From the NCBI RefSeq assembly GCF_000317025.1, contig NC_019689.1, forward strand, positions 1,589,501-1,653,500: a DNA stretch of 64,000 bases. Reading direction: 5' to 3'. The notes beneath the pieces are model-generated. The model saw only the letters and a program-made list of their open reading frames with translations, searched no databases and had not been told where the DNA came from. Made by a program: the position numbers and the translations under genes. This stretch comes from Pleurocapsa sp. PCC 7327. GTDB taxonomy: Bacteria > Cyanobacteriota > Cyanobacteriia > Cyanobacteriales > Microcystaceae. Shown here one piece after another: positions 26,910-35,973 of this stretch (positions are counted from its first letter, which is position 1; every line of letters starts with the position of its first letter).

Positions 26910-27683
26910 ATGGCGCAACGCTACGTTCGAGTCAAAACTCCTCAAGGGCAAACCTACTATGGATTGCTCAATCTCAATCGCAGTGTCGAGGTTCTCGACG
27001 CGCCCCCGTGGTTGGGAGGACAGTCTAGCGATCTGACTTTAGAACCAGATAGTTACGAACTGCTTGCGCCTTGCGCTCCTTCCAAAATCGTCGCCGTGGG
27101 GAAAAATTATCGCAATCACGCGGCGGAAATGGGAACTGCCGTCCCAGAAGAACCCCTCTTGTTCCTCAAACCTCCTACAACCGTCACGGCTAACGGTCAA
27201 CCGATCTTTTATCCCAAGCAATCTCAACGAGTTGACTATGAGGGAGAATTAGCAATAGTCATCGGCGATCGCGCCAAAGACTGTACCCTAGAACAGGCAC
27301 TGAGTAAAATCTGGGGCTATACCATTGCCAACGATGTTACGGCGCGCGACTTGCAGAGCAAAGACGTTCAATGGACGAGAGCTAAAGGATTTGATAGCTT
27401 TTGTCCCCTCGGACCTTGGATCGTTCGCGAGTTGAGTGCGGGGGCGCAGTTGCAAACCTTTTTAAACGATGCTGCCGAACCGCAACAATCCGCGCCGATT
27501 AGTGATATGGTATTCTCGCCAGAGTTTTTAGTGTCCTATATCTCCCAAATCATGACTCTGCTGCCAGGAGATGTGGTGTTAACCGGAACGCCAGCCGGAA
27601 TCGGTCCAATGCAAGTCGGCGATCGCATTCGCGTAGAAATTGAGGGGATCGGTTCCCTAGAAAATTTTGTGGCTGCTAGGTAG
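26910..27683 (+). CDS. Fumarylacetoacetate hydrolase (FAH) family protein
   Basis: 257 residues. Metal ligand motif YEGELAIVIGDRAKD, then GYTIANDVTARDLQ and the C-terminal GDVVLTGTPAGIGPM are complete. Members hydrolyse or decarboxylate beta-diketo acids (fumarylpyruvate, oxaloacetate). The exact substrate is unknown. It is divergent from rpsF (174 bases between them). Confidence 0.9.
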   Translation: MAQRYVRVKTPQGQTYYGLLNLNRSVEVLDAPPWLGGQSSDLTLEPDSYELLAPCAPSKIVAVGKNYRNHAAEMGTAVPEEPLLFLKPPTTVTANGQPIFYPKQSQRVDYEGELAIVIGDRAKDCTLEQALSKIWGYTIANDVTARDLQSKDVQWTRAKGFDSFCPLGPWIVRELSAGAQLQTFLNDAAEPQQSAPISDMVFSPEFLVSYISQIMTLLPGDVVLTGTPAGIGPMQVGDRIRVEIEGIGSLENFVAAR

Positions 27684-27698
27684 GCGCTCCTCTAAAAA

Positions 27699-28226
27699 CT
27701 ATCGCACCATAGCATAGGCTTGTTCGGAAATTACCGGAACTTCTGGATACAAGCCCCGAATACACTGAAAAATTGAATAGAAAGAAGAACCTGCCACAAA
27801 CAGAAAAATCAGAATGCTAATTGTATTGCCTAAAAGAGAACCCGACCAAGCGGAATCTCCAGCTATCACTCCAGAGAATGCTTGTTGTGAGATGCCAAAA
27901 AGGGATAGAACCAAACGGCATAGCGCGGCAAAAACTGATAGTAATAACGCTTGCATTGCGTTGTAGCGAAGAAAGTGAATTAATTTGGGATTTTGCGCGA
28001 CCCCCGCATATAACCAAATAAAAATTGCCAATGCAACTATGGGAAATCCGCCGACTCCCAGATAATAAAATCGCAGCAGGGGCGACAAGGGAATCAAGAG
28101 CCACAGTAGCGGCGGAAAGAACATAAACAAATACATTCCAAAAGGAATCACTTCTATCAGAGGCACTAGATAAGTTAAGCAGGCGAATAATTTATCTTGA
28201 CTTTTGGGCGAACCGCGCCAAACCAT
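27699..28226 (-). CDS. Tic20 family membrane protein
   Basis: 175 residues, four membrane helices. RLFACLTYLVPL-like KLFACLTYLVPLIEVIPFG at the start and HFLRYNAMQALLLSVFAAL in the middle match cyanobacterial Tic20 (Ycf60) proteins. In plastids Tic20 is part of the inner-envelope import channel; the cyanobacterial role is unknown. Convergent with the FAH gene. Confidence 0.8.
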   Translation of the reverse strand: MVWRGSPKSQDKLFACLTYLVPLIEVIPFGMYLFMFFPPLLWLLIPLSPLLRFYYLGVGGFPIVALAIFIWLYAGVAQNPKLIHFLRYNAMQALLLSVFAALCRLVLSLFGISQQAFSGVIAGDSAWSGSLLGNTISILIFLFVAGSSFYSIFQCIRGLYPEVPVISEQAYAMVR

Positions 28227-28370
28227 TCCTTGGTCTCCTATGAAAACTTTAGAAAAACCTAGAAGCTTAATAGCTCTCTAATTTGTTTATCATTATAGGC
28301 AATGCGCCGATGCTGTTGGGCGAGCGGCGATTTTGCAGATCCCCAATTTTCAAGATAAATTTTGAATGGC

Positions 28371-28574
28371 TCAACTGCCGTCGATATTAGCCAGCACGAA
28401 GCCCATCTGACATTCATAGAGTTCGGAGCTTTGGCGATCGGCTTTAGCTAGAGAATGACCGCAGCCAAGTTTTCCGTGATGCCAACGAGGCAATCCGTGG
28501 CTATTGGCAAGCAAACAACCCGAACAAACTTGTTGTGTAGAAATGATTTGTTCGTCAGTTAGAATTACTAGCAT
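28371..28574 (-). CDS. Small Cys/His-rich protein, possible metal or cluster binder
   Basis: 67 residues. Four cysteines (17, 20, 38, 55) occur as CSGC, GCGH and YECQMGF, with nearby His26, His32, His33 and His40. Such spacing could hold zinc or an iron-sulfur cluster. I do not recognise the family, but the composition and ATG start look genuine. No operon partner. Confidence 0.6.
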   Translation of the reverse strand: MLVILTDEQIISTQQVCSGCLLANSHGLPRWHHGKLGCGHSLAKADRQSSELYECQMGFVLANIDGS

Positions 28575-28721
28575 GACACCATTCCTCGATCCCCAGTGCT
28601 CCTGAATTTATTGTAGTCCTCACTCTAGGCACTAGAGGCAAGATTGCCACATAGGTTAATCAGAACTTAAAAAAATAGCAGTATTCCTTAATACATATGC
28701 CCCTAAATTAAAAAAACCTAG

Positions 28722-28738
28722 CAGATTGTAATAATCTG
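28722..28738. promoter_or_regulatory. Inverted repeat and -10-like box before the 28797 gene
   Basis: CAGATT and AATCTG flank GTAAT (17 bp). A TAATAT box follows directly (28739-28744), about 52 bases before the start codon. The arrangement would suit a repressor site overlapping a promoter. No -35 box is clear. Confidence 0.35.
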
Positions 28739-28796
28739 TAATATGATGGGAATAGTGTGAATAGTTTTTTAGACAACAGAAAAGGGGGTGAAGTCC

Positions 28797-29129
28797 GTGT
28801 TAAAGAAGGTAAAGCCTCATAACCCCAAAGTGGTTGACCTGACAGAAAGCATTATGCTTCGTACTACCATTGCTCGGGAGAACCACGCAGCGCTTCGTTC
28901 TGGATTTGCTGGCTATCCACCCAATCCGCGCTGGAACGTGACAAAGTTTCGCGCTTGGAAGACGGGTCGTCAGTTGAAAGAAGCCCTAGAACACGGTGAG
29001 ATGGTAGTGCGATCGACAGACTGTATGTTAGTACCAGCCCAAGACCAAGGAAACGGTACAGACGAAGAAGTCCGAAGTTCGCAATGGATTGACTTTTTCT
29101 CGCACAAGAAATTGGTACTGGCTGCGTAA
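28797..29129 (+). CDS. Unrecognised small protein
   Basis: 110 residues from the GTG at 28797, chosen because AGGGGGTG lies about 7 bases upstream; a GTG at 28788 would add three residues. The protein is basic in the first half and has no membrane segment. Notable stretches are IMLRTTIARENHAALRSGFAG, PNPRWNVTKFRAWKTGRQL and EHGEMVVRSTDCMLVP. It is flanked by a possible operator and a good terminator, so it is probably a single-gene unit. A TnpB-type element sits just beyond the terminator. Function unknown. Confidence 0.6.
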   Translation: MLKKVKPHNPKVVDLTESIMLRTTIARENHAALRSGFAGYPPNPRWNVTKFRAWKTGRQLKEALEHGEMVVRSTDCMLVPAQDQGNGTDEEVRSSQWIDFFSHKKLVLAA

Positions 29130-29150
29130 GTAGAAAAAAGGTTAGTTTAG

Positions 29151-29189
29151 AGAGGCGGTTATCATAAAAAACGATATCCGCTCTTTTTT
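29151..29189 (+). terminator. Rho-independent terminator of the 28797 gene
   Basis: AGAGGCGGTTATC pairs with GATATCCGCTCT (one bulge, one mismatch) and is followed by TTTTTT. It begins 22 bases after the stop codon. Confidence 0.75.
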
Positions 29190-29208
29190 GAAGGCTCTTG
29201 GCGGCAGT

Positions 29209-30146
29209 CCCCGTGCTCAGCCCTTGGCGGCATGGGGAAGGATAGCAAGGTGATGTAACAAAGTGAAATCACCAACTAGAAAAGTGGTTTTTCTTGAGAT
29301 TTAATATACTCTTTAATATGAGAGCCTTTTCTGGGTTTCATCTGGACATCTTACATCCGCTTTGAGACATTAATAATTATTTGGTCGATAAACAGATGGC
29401 AACTAGGCGAGTAAGGTTGAGGCTTTATCCAACTAAAAAACAAGAAGAAAAACTTCACTACTGGCGGAGGCTTCACCAACTTTTATATAATGCTTGTCTC
29501 TACCAAAGAAAGGTAGAATACGAGCGATTTGGGAAGTCTATTAGTTATCTCGACCAACAAAATTCTTTACCAGCTTTCAAAGAGTGCTGGCATGAGTATA
29601 AAGAACCTGGTAGTCATGAACTTCAAGCGACTGTAAAAAGAGTTGATTTCGCCTATAAACGTTTTTTTCAGAAATTAGGAGAACGACCAAAGTTTAAGTC
29701 ATCACGCGATTATCGAGGCTGGACATATCCGTGTAAATCTGGTTGGAAAGCCTCAACAAATGGAGAAAACGGTTACTTAGTTTTGTCTAATTTGGAGAAC
29801 ATCCAAATGAAGGGGAAAGCTAGAACCTGGGGAAGGCCAACAACTGGTACAATTCTTTGGAAACAAGGAAAATGGTACGCTTCCATAACTGTTGATTGCC
29901 AACCAGTCAGAGAAAAAGAATTAAGCGAGCGAGTGCATCAATGCTCTAATTGTGGGTATACCTGCGATAGGGATGTTGCTGCTGCACAAGTAATGCTTAG
30001 TTGGGCGTTGGGAACCAGCGTCGATAGTCGTGGAGCCGAAGCCTCTACTTCAACCCCTGCATTCTGTGGAGGGTTCAAGCAAGCTTTTGCTGTGAGACGA
30101 CAGAAACCCCTAGCTCAGCCGTAAGGCGGCTAGGGTTGTAGTTCAC
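29209..30146 (+). mobile_element. TnpB-only IS605-type element (IS1341-like), both end hairpins visible
   Basis: The left hairpin (29209-29237) has stem CCCCGTGC/GCATGGGG and the right hairpin (30108-30135) has stem CCCTAGC/GCTAGGG. Both enclose the same inner pattern CTCAGCC..GGCG, as expected for subterminal palindromes of one element. No tnpA is present. The outer borders are approximate: left within about 15 bases before 29209, right probably near TTCAC at 30142-30146. The element sits between a terminator and the S9 peptidase gene. Confidence 0.7.
29396..30124 (+). pseudogene. tnpB: TnpB nuclease with large in-frame internal deletion
   Basis: 242 residues from the ATG at 29396; complete TnpB proteins are usually near 400. 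The N-terminal helical and WED regions are normal (RRVRLRLYPTKKQEEKLHYW to KWYASITVDCQPV). Then, around base 29915, the frame jumps to the C-terminal end LSERVHQCSNCGYTCDRDVAAAQVML. Missing are the RuvC-I Asp region, the RuvC-II Glu region and the first CxxC of the zinc finger; only the RuvC-III Asp remains. DNA cutting is therefore not expected. The reading frame is intact, so a shortened protein could still be made. The right-end hairpin overlaps the stop codon, where the guide RNA scaffold of such elements normally lies. Confidence 0.8.
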
Positions 30147-30165
30147 GCCCGATCGGCAACGCATC

Positions 30166-32061
30166 ATGACTGAAACGATTACTCAATCCGATCCCACACT
30201 TCCGCCTTTAATTCCTCGCGAAATCCTGTTTGGCAATCCTCAACGCAGTAGCCCGCGTATATCGAACGATGGCAAGTATCTAGCCTACATTGCTCCCGAC
30301 AACAAAAATGTCTTGCAAGTTTGGTTGCGGACTCTGGGGCAAGAAGACGATCGCAAGCTAACCGACGACAAAAAACGGGGGATTCGGGCTTATTTCTGGA
30401 CGTATAATCCCGAACAGCTCATTTATCTACAAGATTCGGATGGAGATGAAAATTTCCACCTCTACTCGGTCAATATTCATACCAATATCGTTCGAGATTT
30501 AACGCCATTTCAAGGCGTGAAAGCACAAGTTATCGATCTCGATCCTGACTTTCCCGATGAAATTCTCGTCGGACTCAATCTTAATAACCCAGAGAAATTT
30601 GATGTTTATCGTATCAACCTAAAAAATGGTGCAGTCGAATTCGACACCGACAATCCAGGCAATATCGTCGGCTGGACGGCGAATGCCCAGTTTCAAATCC
30701 TCGCTGCTGCCGCGGCTACGCCCGATGGGGGTTCCGATCTACTGTATCGCGAAACGCGCGATCGCCCTTGGGAAATTCTCCGTCACTGGGGACCCGACGA
30801 TACAGGGGGAGCGATTAGTTTTTCTAGCGATAACAAAACCTTATATATTTTAGGCTCTCACGATGCCAATACCCAGCGGTTAATCGCTTTGGATTTAGCT
30901 ACCAGACAAGAGACGGTTATTGCTGAGGACGAACAGTACGATGTCGGCGGGATCGTAACTCATCCGACCAAGCGTCACATCCAAGCAGTTTCCTTTTACA
31001 AAGATAAGATTCATTGGCAAATTCTCGATGAAAGTATTGCCGCAGATTTTGAGGCATTAGCTAAAGTGCGCCCTGGAGAATTCTCGATTGCTAGCCGCGA
31101 TTTAGCCGATGAAAATTGGATTGTCGCTTACCTCACCGACGATGGTCCGGTTTATTACTATCTCTACAATCGAGCCTCGAAATCGAGTACCTTACTCTTT
31201 AGCAATCGACCGGAATTAGAAGAGTTACCCCTGTCGTCGATGCAACCCATTTCTTATCAGGCACGAGATGGATTAACCATTTATGGATACTTAACCTTGC
31301 CGATCGCGGGAAAAGCCCCCTATCCTGCGGTTCTTCTCGTCCATGGCGGTCCTTGGGCAAGGGATACCTGGGGATACGACCCACAGGTACAATGGCTGGC
31401 TAATCGCGGTTATGCGGTCTTACAGGTGAATTTCCGAGGGTCTACTGGCTATGGGAAAGCTTTTCTCAATGCAGGGAATCGTCAGTGGGCGGCAGCAATG
31501 CACGACGATTTGATCGATGGGGTCAATTGGTTAGTCGAACAGGGAATTGCCGATCGCGATCGGATCGCAATTATGGGCGGTTCTTATGGCGGCTATGCAA
31601 CTTTGGTGGGATTGACCTTTACGCCAGAGGTATTCGCTTGCGGGGTGGATATCGTCGGACCGAGTAATATTATCACGTTGTTACAAAGCTTTCCCCCGTA
31701 CTGGAAACCGATGACGGCGATGTTTGAACATCGGGTAGGGAATTTGGAGACAGAAGAGGGCTTTCTCAAATCGCGATCGCCTCTCTTTTTTGTAGACAAA
31801 ATTCAAAAGCCATTGCTAATCGCACAGGGAGCTAACGATCCCCGCGTCAAGCAAGCAGAAAGCGAACAAATCGTCGAAGCGATGCGTCAAGCAAGTAAAC
31901 CCGTTAAATACGTTCTTTATACCGATGAAGGACATGGATTTGCTCGCCCGGAAAACCGCTTGCATTTTTACGCGATCGCTGAAGAGTTCCTGGCACAATA
32001 TTTGGGAGGACAATTTGAACCTGTGGGAGACATTAAAGGTCACTCAGGAATTGTCCAATAA
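30166..32061 (+). CDS. S9-family serine peptidase (prolyl oligopeptidase/acylaminoacyl peptidase type)
   Basis: 631 residues. An N-terminal beta-propeller (about 1-370; PRISNDGKYLAYIAPD and similar blades) is followed by an alpha/beta-hydrolase domain. The nucleophile Ser is in GGSYGGY, the Asp in ANDPRV and the His in DEGHGFARPENR. No signal peptide, so a cytosolic enzyme acting on short peptides is likely. It begins 20 bases after the TnpB-type element, so insertion may have affected its promoter. Confidence 0.92.
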   Translation: MTETITQSDPTLPPLIPREILFGNPQRSSPRISNDGKYLAYIAPDNKNVLQVWLRTLGQEDDRKLTDDKKRGIRAYFWTYNPEQLIYLQDSDGDENFHLYSVNIHTNIVRDLTPFQGVKAQVIDLDPDFPDEILVGLNLNNPEKFDVYRINLKNGAVEFDTDNPGNIVGWTANAQFQILAAAAATPDGGSDLLYRETRDRPWEILRHWGPDDTGGAISFSSDNKTLYILGSHDANTQRLIALDLATRQETVIAEDEQYDVGGIVTHPTKRHIQAVSFYKDKIHWQILDESIAADFEALAKVRPGEFSIASRDLADENWIVAYLTDDGPVYYYLYNRASKSSTLLFSNRPELEELPLSSMQPISYQARDGLTIYGYLTLPIAGKAPYPAVLLVHGGPWARDTWGYDPQVQWLANRGYAVLQVNFRGSTGYGKAFLNAGNRQWAAAMHDDLIDGVNWLVEQGIADRDRIAIMGGSYGGYATLVGLTFTPEVFACGVDIVGPSNIITLLQSFPPYWKPMTAMFEHRVGNLETEEGFLKSRSPLFFVDKIQKPLLIAQGANDPRVKQAESEQIVEAMRQASKPVKYVLYTDEGHGFARPENRLHFYAIAEEFLAQYLGGQFEPVGDIKGHSGIVQ

Positions 32062-32168
32062 TTCATAGCGATCGCGCAAAGTTTGTGTAGAGTAGAGGTG
32101 CAAAGTAATTTGCACCCTTAACAGGTATAATTTGATGATTCTATTTTGCTTTATATTGCTTATTGGCA

Positions 32169-33881
32169 ATGATAAAAATACCCAAGATAGTTTGGCTGAG
32201 TTTGAGCTTAGCTTTTTCTATATTCTATAGTTGTTTGGGATTGCAACAAGCTTTTAGTAGCGAATATGTCGTTCAAGATGATGCGCGGCAGCATGTTTTT
32301 TGGATGATGCGATTCGTCGATCCAGCGTTATTCCCTAACGATTTTATTGCTGACTATTTTCAATCGGTTGCTCCCTTAGCATACAAAACTATTTACCAAT
32401 TAGCAGCGGCGATCGGCATCAATCCCTTATTCTTTAATAAAATATTACCTCTATTTATTGGATTAATCACTACTTTTTACTGTTTTGCTTTTTCTCTAGA
32501 AATATTGCCATTGCCAGGGACAGCTTTTATCTCTTCCTTAGTTCTCAATCAAAATCTCTGGATGAAAGATGACTTGGTTTCTGCAACCCCTAGAGCATTT
32601 TCTTATGTATTTATCCTAGCTTTTTTATATTATTTATCCCGCCGTTCTTTAGTTCCTGTTTTAATCGCGATTGCTCTAATAGGACTAATTTATCCTCACT
32701 GCATTTTCCTGGCTTGCGGTCTTCTAATTATTCTCTTATTTCAAAAGAAAGAAAAAGGGCTTTATTTATCCCAAAATCCCCAAGATTATCGCTTCTGCTT
32801 TTTAGGATTAGGAGTGGCATTTCTTGTCATGCTTCCCTATGTTCTCAGTCATTCTGTTTTCGATCCAATTATTACTGTTGCTCAAGCTAAACAATTGCCA
32901 GAATTTTTACTCGGAGGACGAACTGAGTTCTTTTCTCAAAGACTCGACGAATATTTCATCTATGGCAAACGCAGTGGGATGTTTCCCATGTATCCATTTA
33001 TTCCCTTAACCCTTGTAAGTGGGGTGTTTTTACCATTACTGCTCAAATTTCCCTCGCGGTTTTCCTTGGTGAAGCGAATTCAACCTAATATTATTCTTCT
33101 TCCTCAACTCCTTTTTGTATCGTTGAGCATGTTTTTTATTGCCCATGCTTTTATATTTAGATTGCATCTTCCTAACCGTTACACGGCTTATAGCTTTCGG
33201 ATTATTATTGCATTATCAACAGGAATTACTTTATCCTTAATTTTAGATGCTTTATTGAATTGGATAGCCAAAAAAACGACATCTTTTTGGAGAATACAGC
33301 AAGTCATTGCCATCAGTTTTATTGGTTTAATCGTTGGAGCAATTCTTTTTTATCCCAACACGATGAAACGATTTCCAATCACGCTTTATGTCGAAGGGCA
33401 CGAACCAAAGCTATACGAGTTTTTTAAGCAACAACCTAAAGACATTCTCATTGCTTCTCTTGCTGAAGATACTAATAGTAATTTACCATCTTTTACTCAG
33501 CGATCGATTTTCGTCGGTAGAGAATATTCGATCCCCTATCATTGGGGTTACTATAGCAAATTTCGTCAAAGAGCGATCGCTTTAATCCAAACTCAGTATA
33601 GTTCTAGTTTAGAAGAAGTAAAAAAGTTCATCCAAAACCATCATATCGATTTTTTTTTGTTGGATAAAAATGCTTTTACTCCTAAATATCTAGCAGATAA
33701 TTCCTGGCTGCAACAATTTCAACCCTATGCAAAAGAAGCCCAACAAAAGTTAGAACGAGGAAATATTCCAATTCTGGCAAACTTTATCAAAGATTGCTCT
33801 GTATTTGAGACAAAAGATCGAGTAATTTTAGCGGCAAAATGTATATCAAGAGCAACTTCTAAAAGAATGTCTGAAAATTAG
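32169..33881 (+). CDS. Polytopic membrane protein of unknown function (GT-C-like topology)
   Basis: 570 residues from the ATG at 32169. About ten or more hydrophobic helices up to residue 410, then a soluble C-terminal part of about 150 residues. The acidic motif QDDARQHVFWM in the first outer loop is reminiscent of the loop-1 Asp motifs of GT-C glycosyltransferases, but I cannot assign a family. The soluble part contains ILIASLAEDTNSNLPSF. The gene stands alone. Confidence 0.7.
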   Translation: MIKIPKIVWLSLSLAFSIFYSCLGLQQAFSSEYVVQDDARQHVFWMMRFVDPALFPNDFIADYFQSVAPLAYKTIYQLAAAIGINPLFFNKILPLFIGLITTFYCFAFSLEILPLPGTAFISSLVLNQNLWMKDDLVSATPRAFSYVFILAFLYYLSRRSLVPVLIAIALIGLIYPHCIFLACGLLIILLFQKKEKGLYLSQNPQDYRFCFLGLGVAFLVMLPYVLSHSVFDPIITVAQAKQLPEFLLGGRTEFFSQRLDEYFIYGKRSGMFPMYPFIPLTLVSGVFLPLLLKFPSRFSLVKRIQPNIILLPQLLFVSLSMFFIAHAFIFRLHLPNRYTAYSFRIIIALSTGITLSLILDALLNWIAKKTTSFWRIQQVIAISFIGLIVGAILFYPNTMKRFPITLYVEGHEPKLYEFFKQQPKDILIASLAEDTNSNLPSFTQRSIFVGREYSIPYHWGYYSKFRQRAIALIQTQYSSSLEEVKKFIQNHHIDFFLLDKNAFTPKYLADNSWLQQFQPYAKEAQQKLERGNIPILANFIKDCSVFETKDRVILAAKCISRATSKRMSEN

Positions 33882-34237
33882 GCAATTTAAGATTTCTTTT
33901 CAACTAATCGTCAATTGCTGATGGGGGGACAACGAGACTAGAAAGCTTGTTGGATAATGGTCATAGTCCTAAGATCTTTCCGGTAAAATGAGAGCTTATT
34001 GCGATTAGCTTTCATCAATTCTTCGACCCAATGAAAAAGCCTTATACACAGAGCTACTGACTAATTGCGAACCGATGCGCACGCGGAAGCGAGCAACCCC
34101 CTTCCCTTATCAAGGGGGGACAGCAATGATTGTTCTCGACTTGTCCCCCCTGATAGAGGGGATAGAGAAGCTTCTTTGAGCATCGATGAGAATTGCGAAT
34201 TGATAATTGCCAATTGCGAATTGGTATAAGATGCTCT
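33882..34237. other. Gap with a long inverted repeat and AATTGCGAATTG units
   Basis: CCCTTATCAAGGGGGGACA (34104-34122) and TGTCCCCCCTGATAGAGGG (34142-34160) are near-perfect reverse complements, a MITE-like or REP-like hairpin. Further on, AATTGCGAATTG occurs at 34191-34202 and again at 34212-34223. No gene seen. A 73-codon minus frame here is translated repeat. Confidence 0.65.
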
Positions 34238-34462
34238 CTAAAAAAGATTCTCAGGATTGAAAACTTTATCTTCAATTCCTTTCCACCACTCGCCCAAATT
34301 CATCAAATCTTGGTGTAAATCTTCTAGTTGGCGCATATATTCTTCTTGGGAAAGATTAGCGCGATTTTCATGCAATTTTTGCAGGCGCAATTGTACTAAC
34401 AACCAAGGTTTAGAAATGCCGTTAGTTTCTTCGACGTATCGTGCTAAGTCTTGGCTATCCAT
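34238..34462 (-). CDS. Small helical cytosolic protein of unknown function
   Basis: 74 residues, highly charged: LARYVEETNGISKPWLLVQLRLQKLHENR, then SQEEYMRQLEDLHQDLMNLGEWWKG. Probably two or three helices forming a bundle. No family recognised, but composition and start are gene-like. It lies 59 bases downstream of sodB on the same strand. Confidence 0.6.
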   Translation of the reverse strand: MDSQDLARYVEETNGISKPWLLVQLRLQKLHENRANLSQEEYMRQLEDLHQDLMNLGEWWKGIEDKVFNPENLF

Positions 34463-34521
34463 GCGATCGAAACAAGGGGTAAACGATAGGGAGTAGTGAC
34501 GCTACTCCCTTTACTAAAAAA

Positions 34522-35124
34522 CTAGCTAGCCGCTGCGAAATTTTGAGCGACGAAATCCCAGTTAATTAATTTGCTGATGAACTCATTGATGTAGTCGGGA
34601 CGACGATTTTGGTAGTCCAGATAATAGGCGTGTTCCCACACATCCATAGTGAGTAGGGGAACTTGTCCGGCTACGATTGGATTATCGGCATTAGGAGTTT
34701 TGGTGACTTTCAGCGTACCGTTGTCAAGTACTAACCAAGCCCAACCGCTACCGAACTGGGTAGCGCCTGCTGTCTTGAATTCCTCGACAAATTTATCGAA
34801 ACTGCCAAAGTCAGCCTTAATTTTGTCTGCCAGTGCCCCACTGGGAGTGCCGCCGCCGTTGGGTTTCATACAATTCCAATAAAAAGTGTGGTTCCAAGCT
34901 TGGGCACCATTGTTGAAGATTGCAGTTTTAGAAGAATCGCCTGCAACTGCTTTGATGACTTCTTCAATTGACTTGTTCTCGAATTCGGTTCCCTTTACTG
35001 CCGAATTGTAGTTGTTTACATAGGCAGCATGGTGCTTATCGTGATGAAATTCAAGGGTTTTTTTAGAAATAACTGGTTCTAGTGCCGTGTAGTCGTATGG
35101 TAGTGCAGGAAGTTCGTATGCCAT
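34522..35124 (-). CDS. sodB: Iron superoxide dismutase
   Basis: 200 residues. The metal ligands are visible: His in LEFHHDKHHAAYVNNYN, His in AQAWNHTFYW, and Asp/His in DVWEHAYYLDYQNRRPDY. The Gln in NNGAQAWNH is at the position that marks iron rather than manganese enzymes. It removes superoxide in the cytosol. No signal peptide. Confidence 0.96.
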   Translation of the reverse strand: MAYELPALPYDYTALEPVISKKTLEFHHDKHHAAYVNNYNSAVKGTEFENKSIEEVIKAVAGDSSKTAIFNNGAQAWNHTFYWNCMKPNGGGTPSGALADKIKADFGSFDKFVEEFKTAGATQFGSGWAWLVLDNGTLKVTKTPNADNPIVAGQVPLLTMDVWEHAYYLDYQNRRPDYINEFISKLINWDFVAQNFAAAS

Positions 35125-35264
35125 TTGTGTTCAATCCTCTCTGATTGCTATTGCGGAGTACCGTCACTCAGAGTTGCCCCCAAAGTACGGCTTCCTGGCT
35201 TATGCAATAAAACTTAACAGCTTGATTCTACCTTAAAAGTGAATCTCGACCAAGCGATCGCTCT

Positions 35265-35768
35265 TTAGACAGATTTTCTCAAGATCTCTTTCACTAGCGC
35301 GATCGCAGTTTCGACATTATCTGCCACAAAAATTCGCTCCTGACAAAGGCTGGTAAAGAACTGGATACTCTCCTGACTCTGGGTTAATAAAACGACTGAT
35401 TTGCCATTCTTTAAAGCCAACGCAACTTCTGAAGTCGTACCCGTTCCCATTCCGCAAGCAACGATCGCGTCACAAGAAAGGACGTTAATATTATTGCGGG
35501 CGTTTCCCATATCTGTCACGATGGCGATGTCTACTGCTTCAGAGACAGCCTCAAGATTCTTTGTCGGTAAAATCCCAACCGTCAATCCTCCTGCCGCCTT
35601 TGCCCCTTTGCTTGCCGCATCCATTACCCCGACATTTCTGCCTCCCGTTAGGAGTATCCATCCCTGGGCAGCAATTAATTGACCAAGCTTGTATGCATTT
35701 TCTAGATCGCTTGCGATCGCATTTTCGCCTGGTCCCATCACACCAATCGTTATTTTTCTCATTCTCAT
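35265..35768 (-). CDS. SLOG/lysine-decarboxylase-like protein, TIGR00725 type
   Basis: 167 residues. The Rossmann-like start ITIGVMGPGENA, the nucleotide-binding ILLTGGRNVGVMDAASKGA and the later ACGMGTGTTSEVALALKNGK match the TIGR00725 branch of the LOG/SLOG superfamily. Related LOG enzymes release cytokinin bases from nucleotides; this branch has no proven reaction. GGAGG lies 6 bases before the ATG at 35768, favouring that start over 35762. Confidence 0.8.
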   Translation of the reverse strand: MRMRKITIGVMGPGENAIASDLENAYKLGQLIAAQGWILLTGGRNVGVMDAASKGAKAAGGLTVGILPTKNLEAVSEAVDIAIVTDMGNARNNINVLSCDAIVACGMGTGTTSEVALALKNGKSVVLLTQSQESIQFFTSLCQERIFVADNVETAIALVKEILRKSV

Positions 35769-35973
35769 CTAAAACCTCCACAATTTTGTAGGGTTCTAGA
35801 AAAAGGCTCGGCATCCAAGTTGATGAAGCTAGTTCCTTACCCCAGTAGATCGTTGAGCATTACCATTGAGATTTTAATGTGATCGCGATGCAGTTTTCTT
35901 TAGCGTAACTCGCTCCTGAGGCTATAATAACAAACTGCGGTCTGAGATAGTGTTTCTAGAGCCTAAAATTAGC

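Noticed and set aside
28788-28796. Alternative GTG start of the 110-residue gene
   Set aside because: It lies within the AGGGGGTG ribosome site that better serves the GTG at 28797.
34054-34275. 73-codon frame before the small helical protein gene
   Set aside because: Covers an inverted repeat and ends inside the real gene; repeat-derived.
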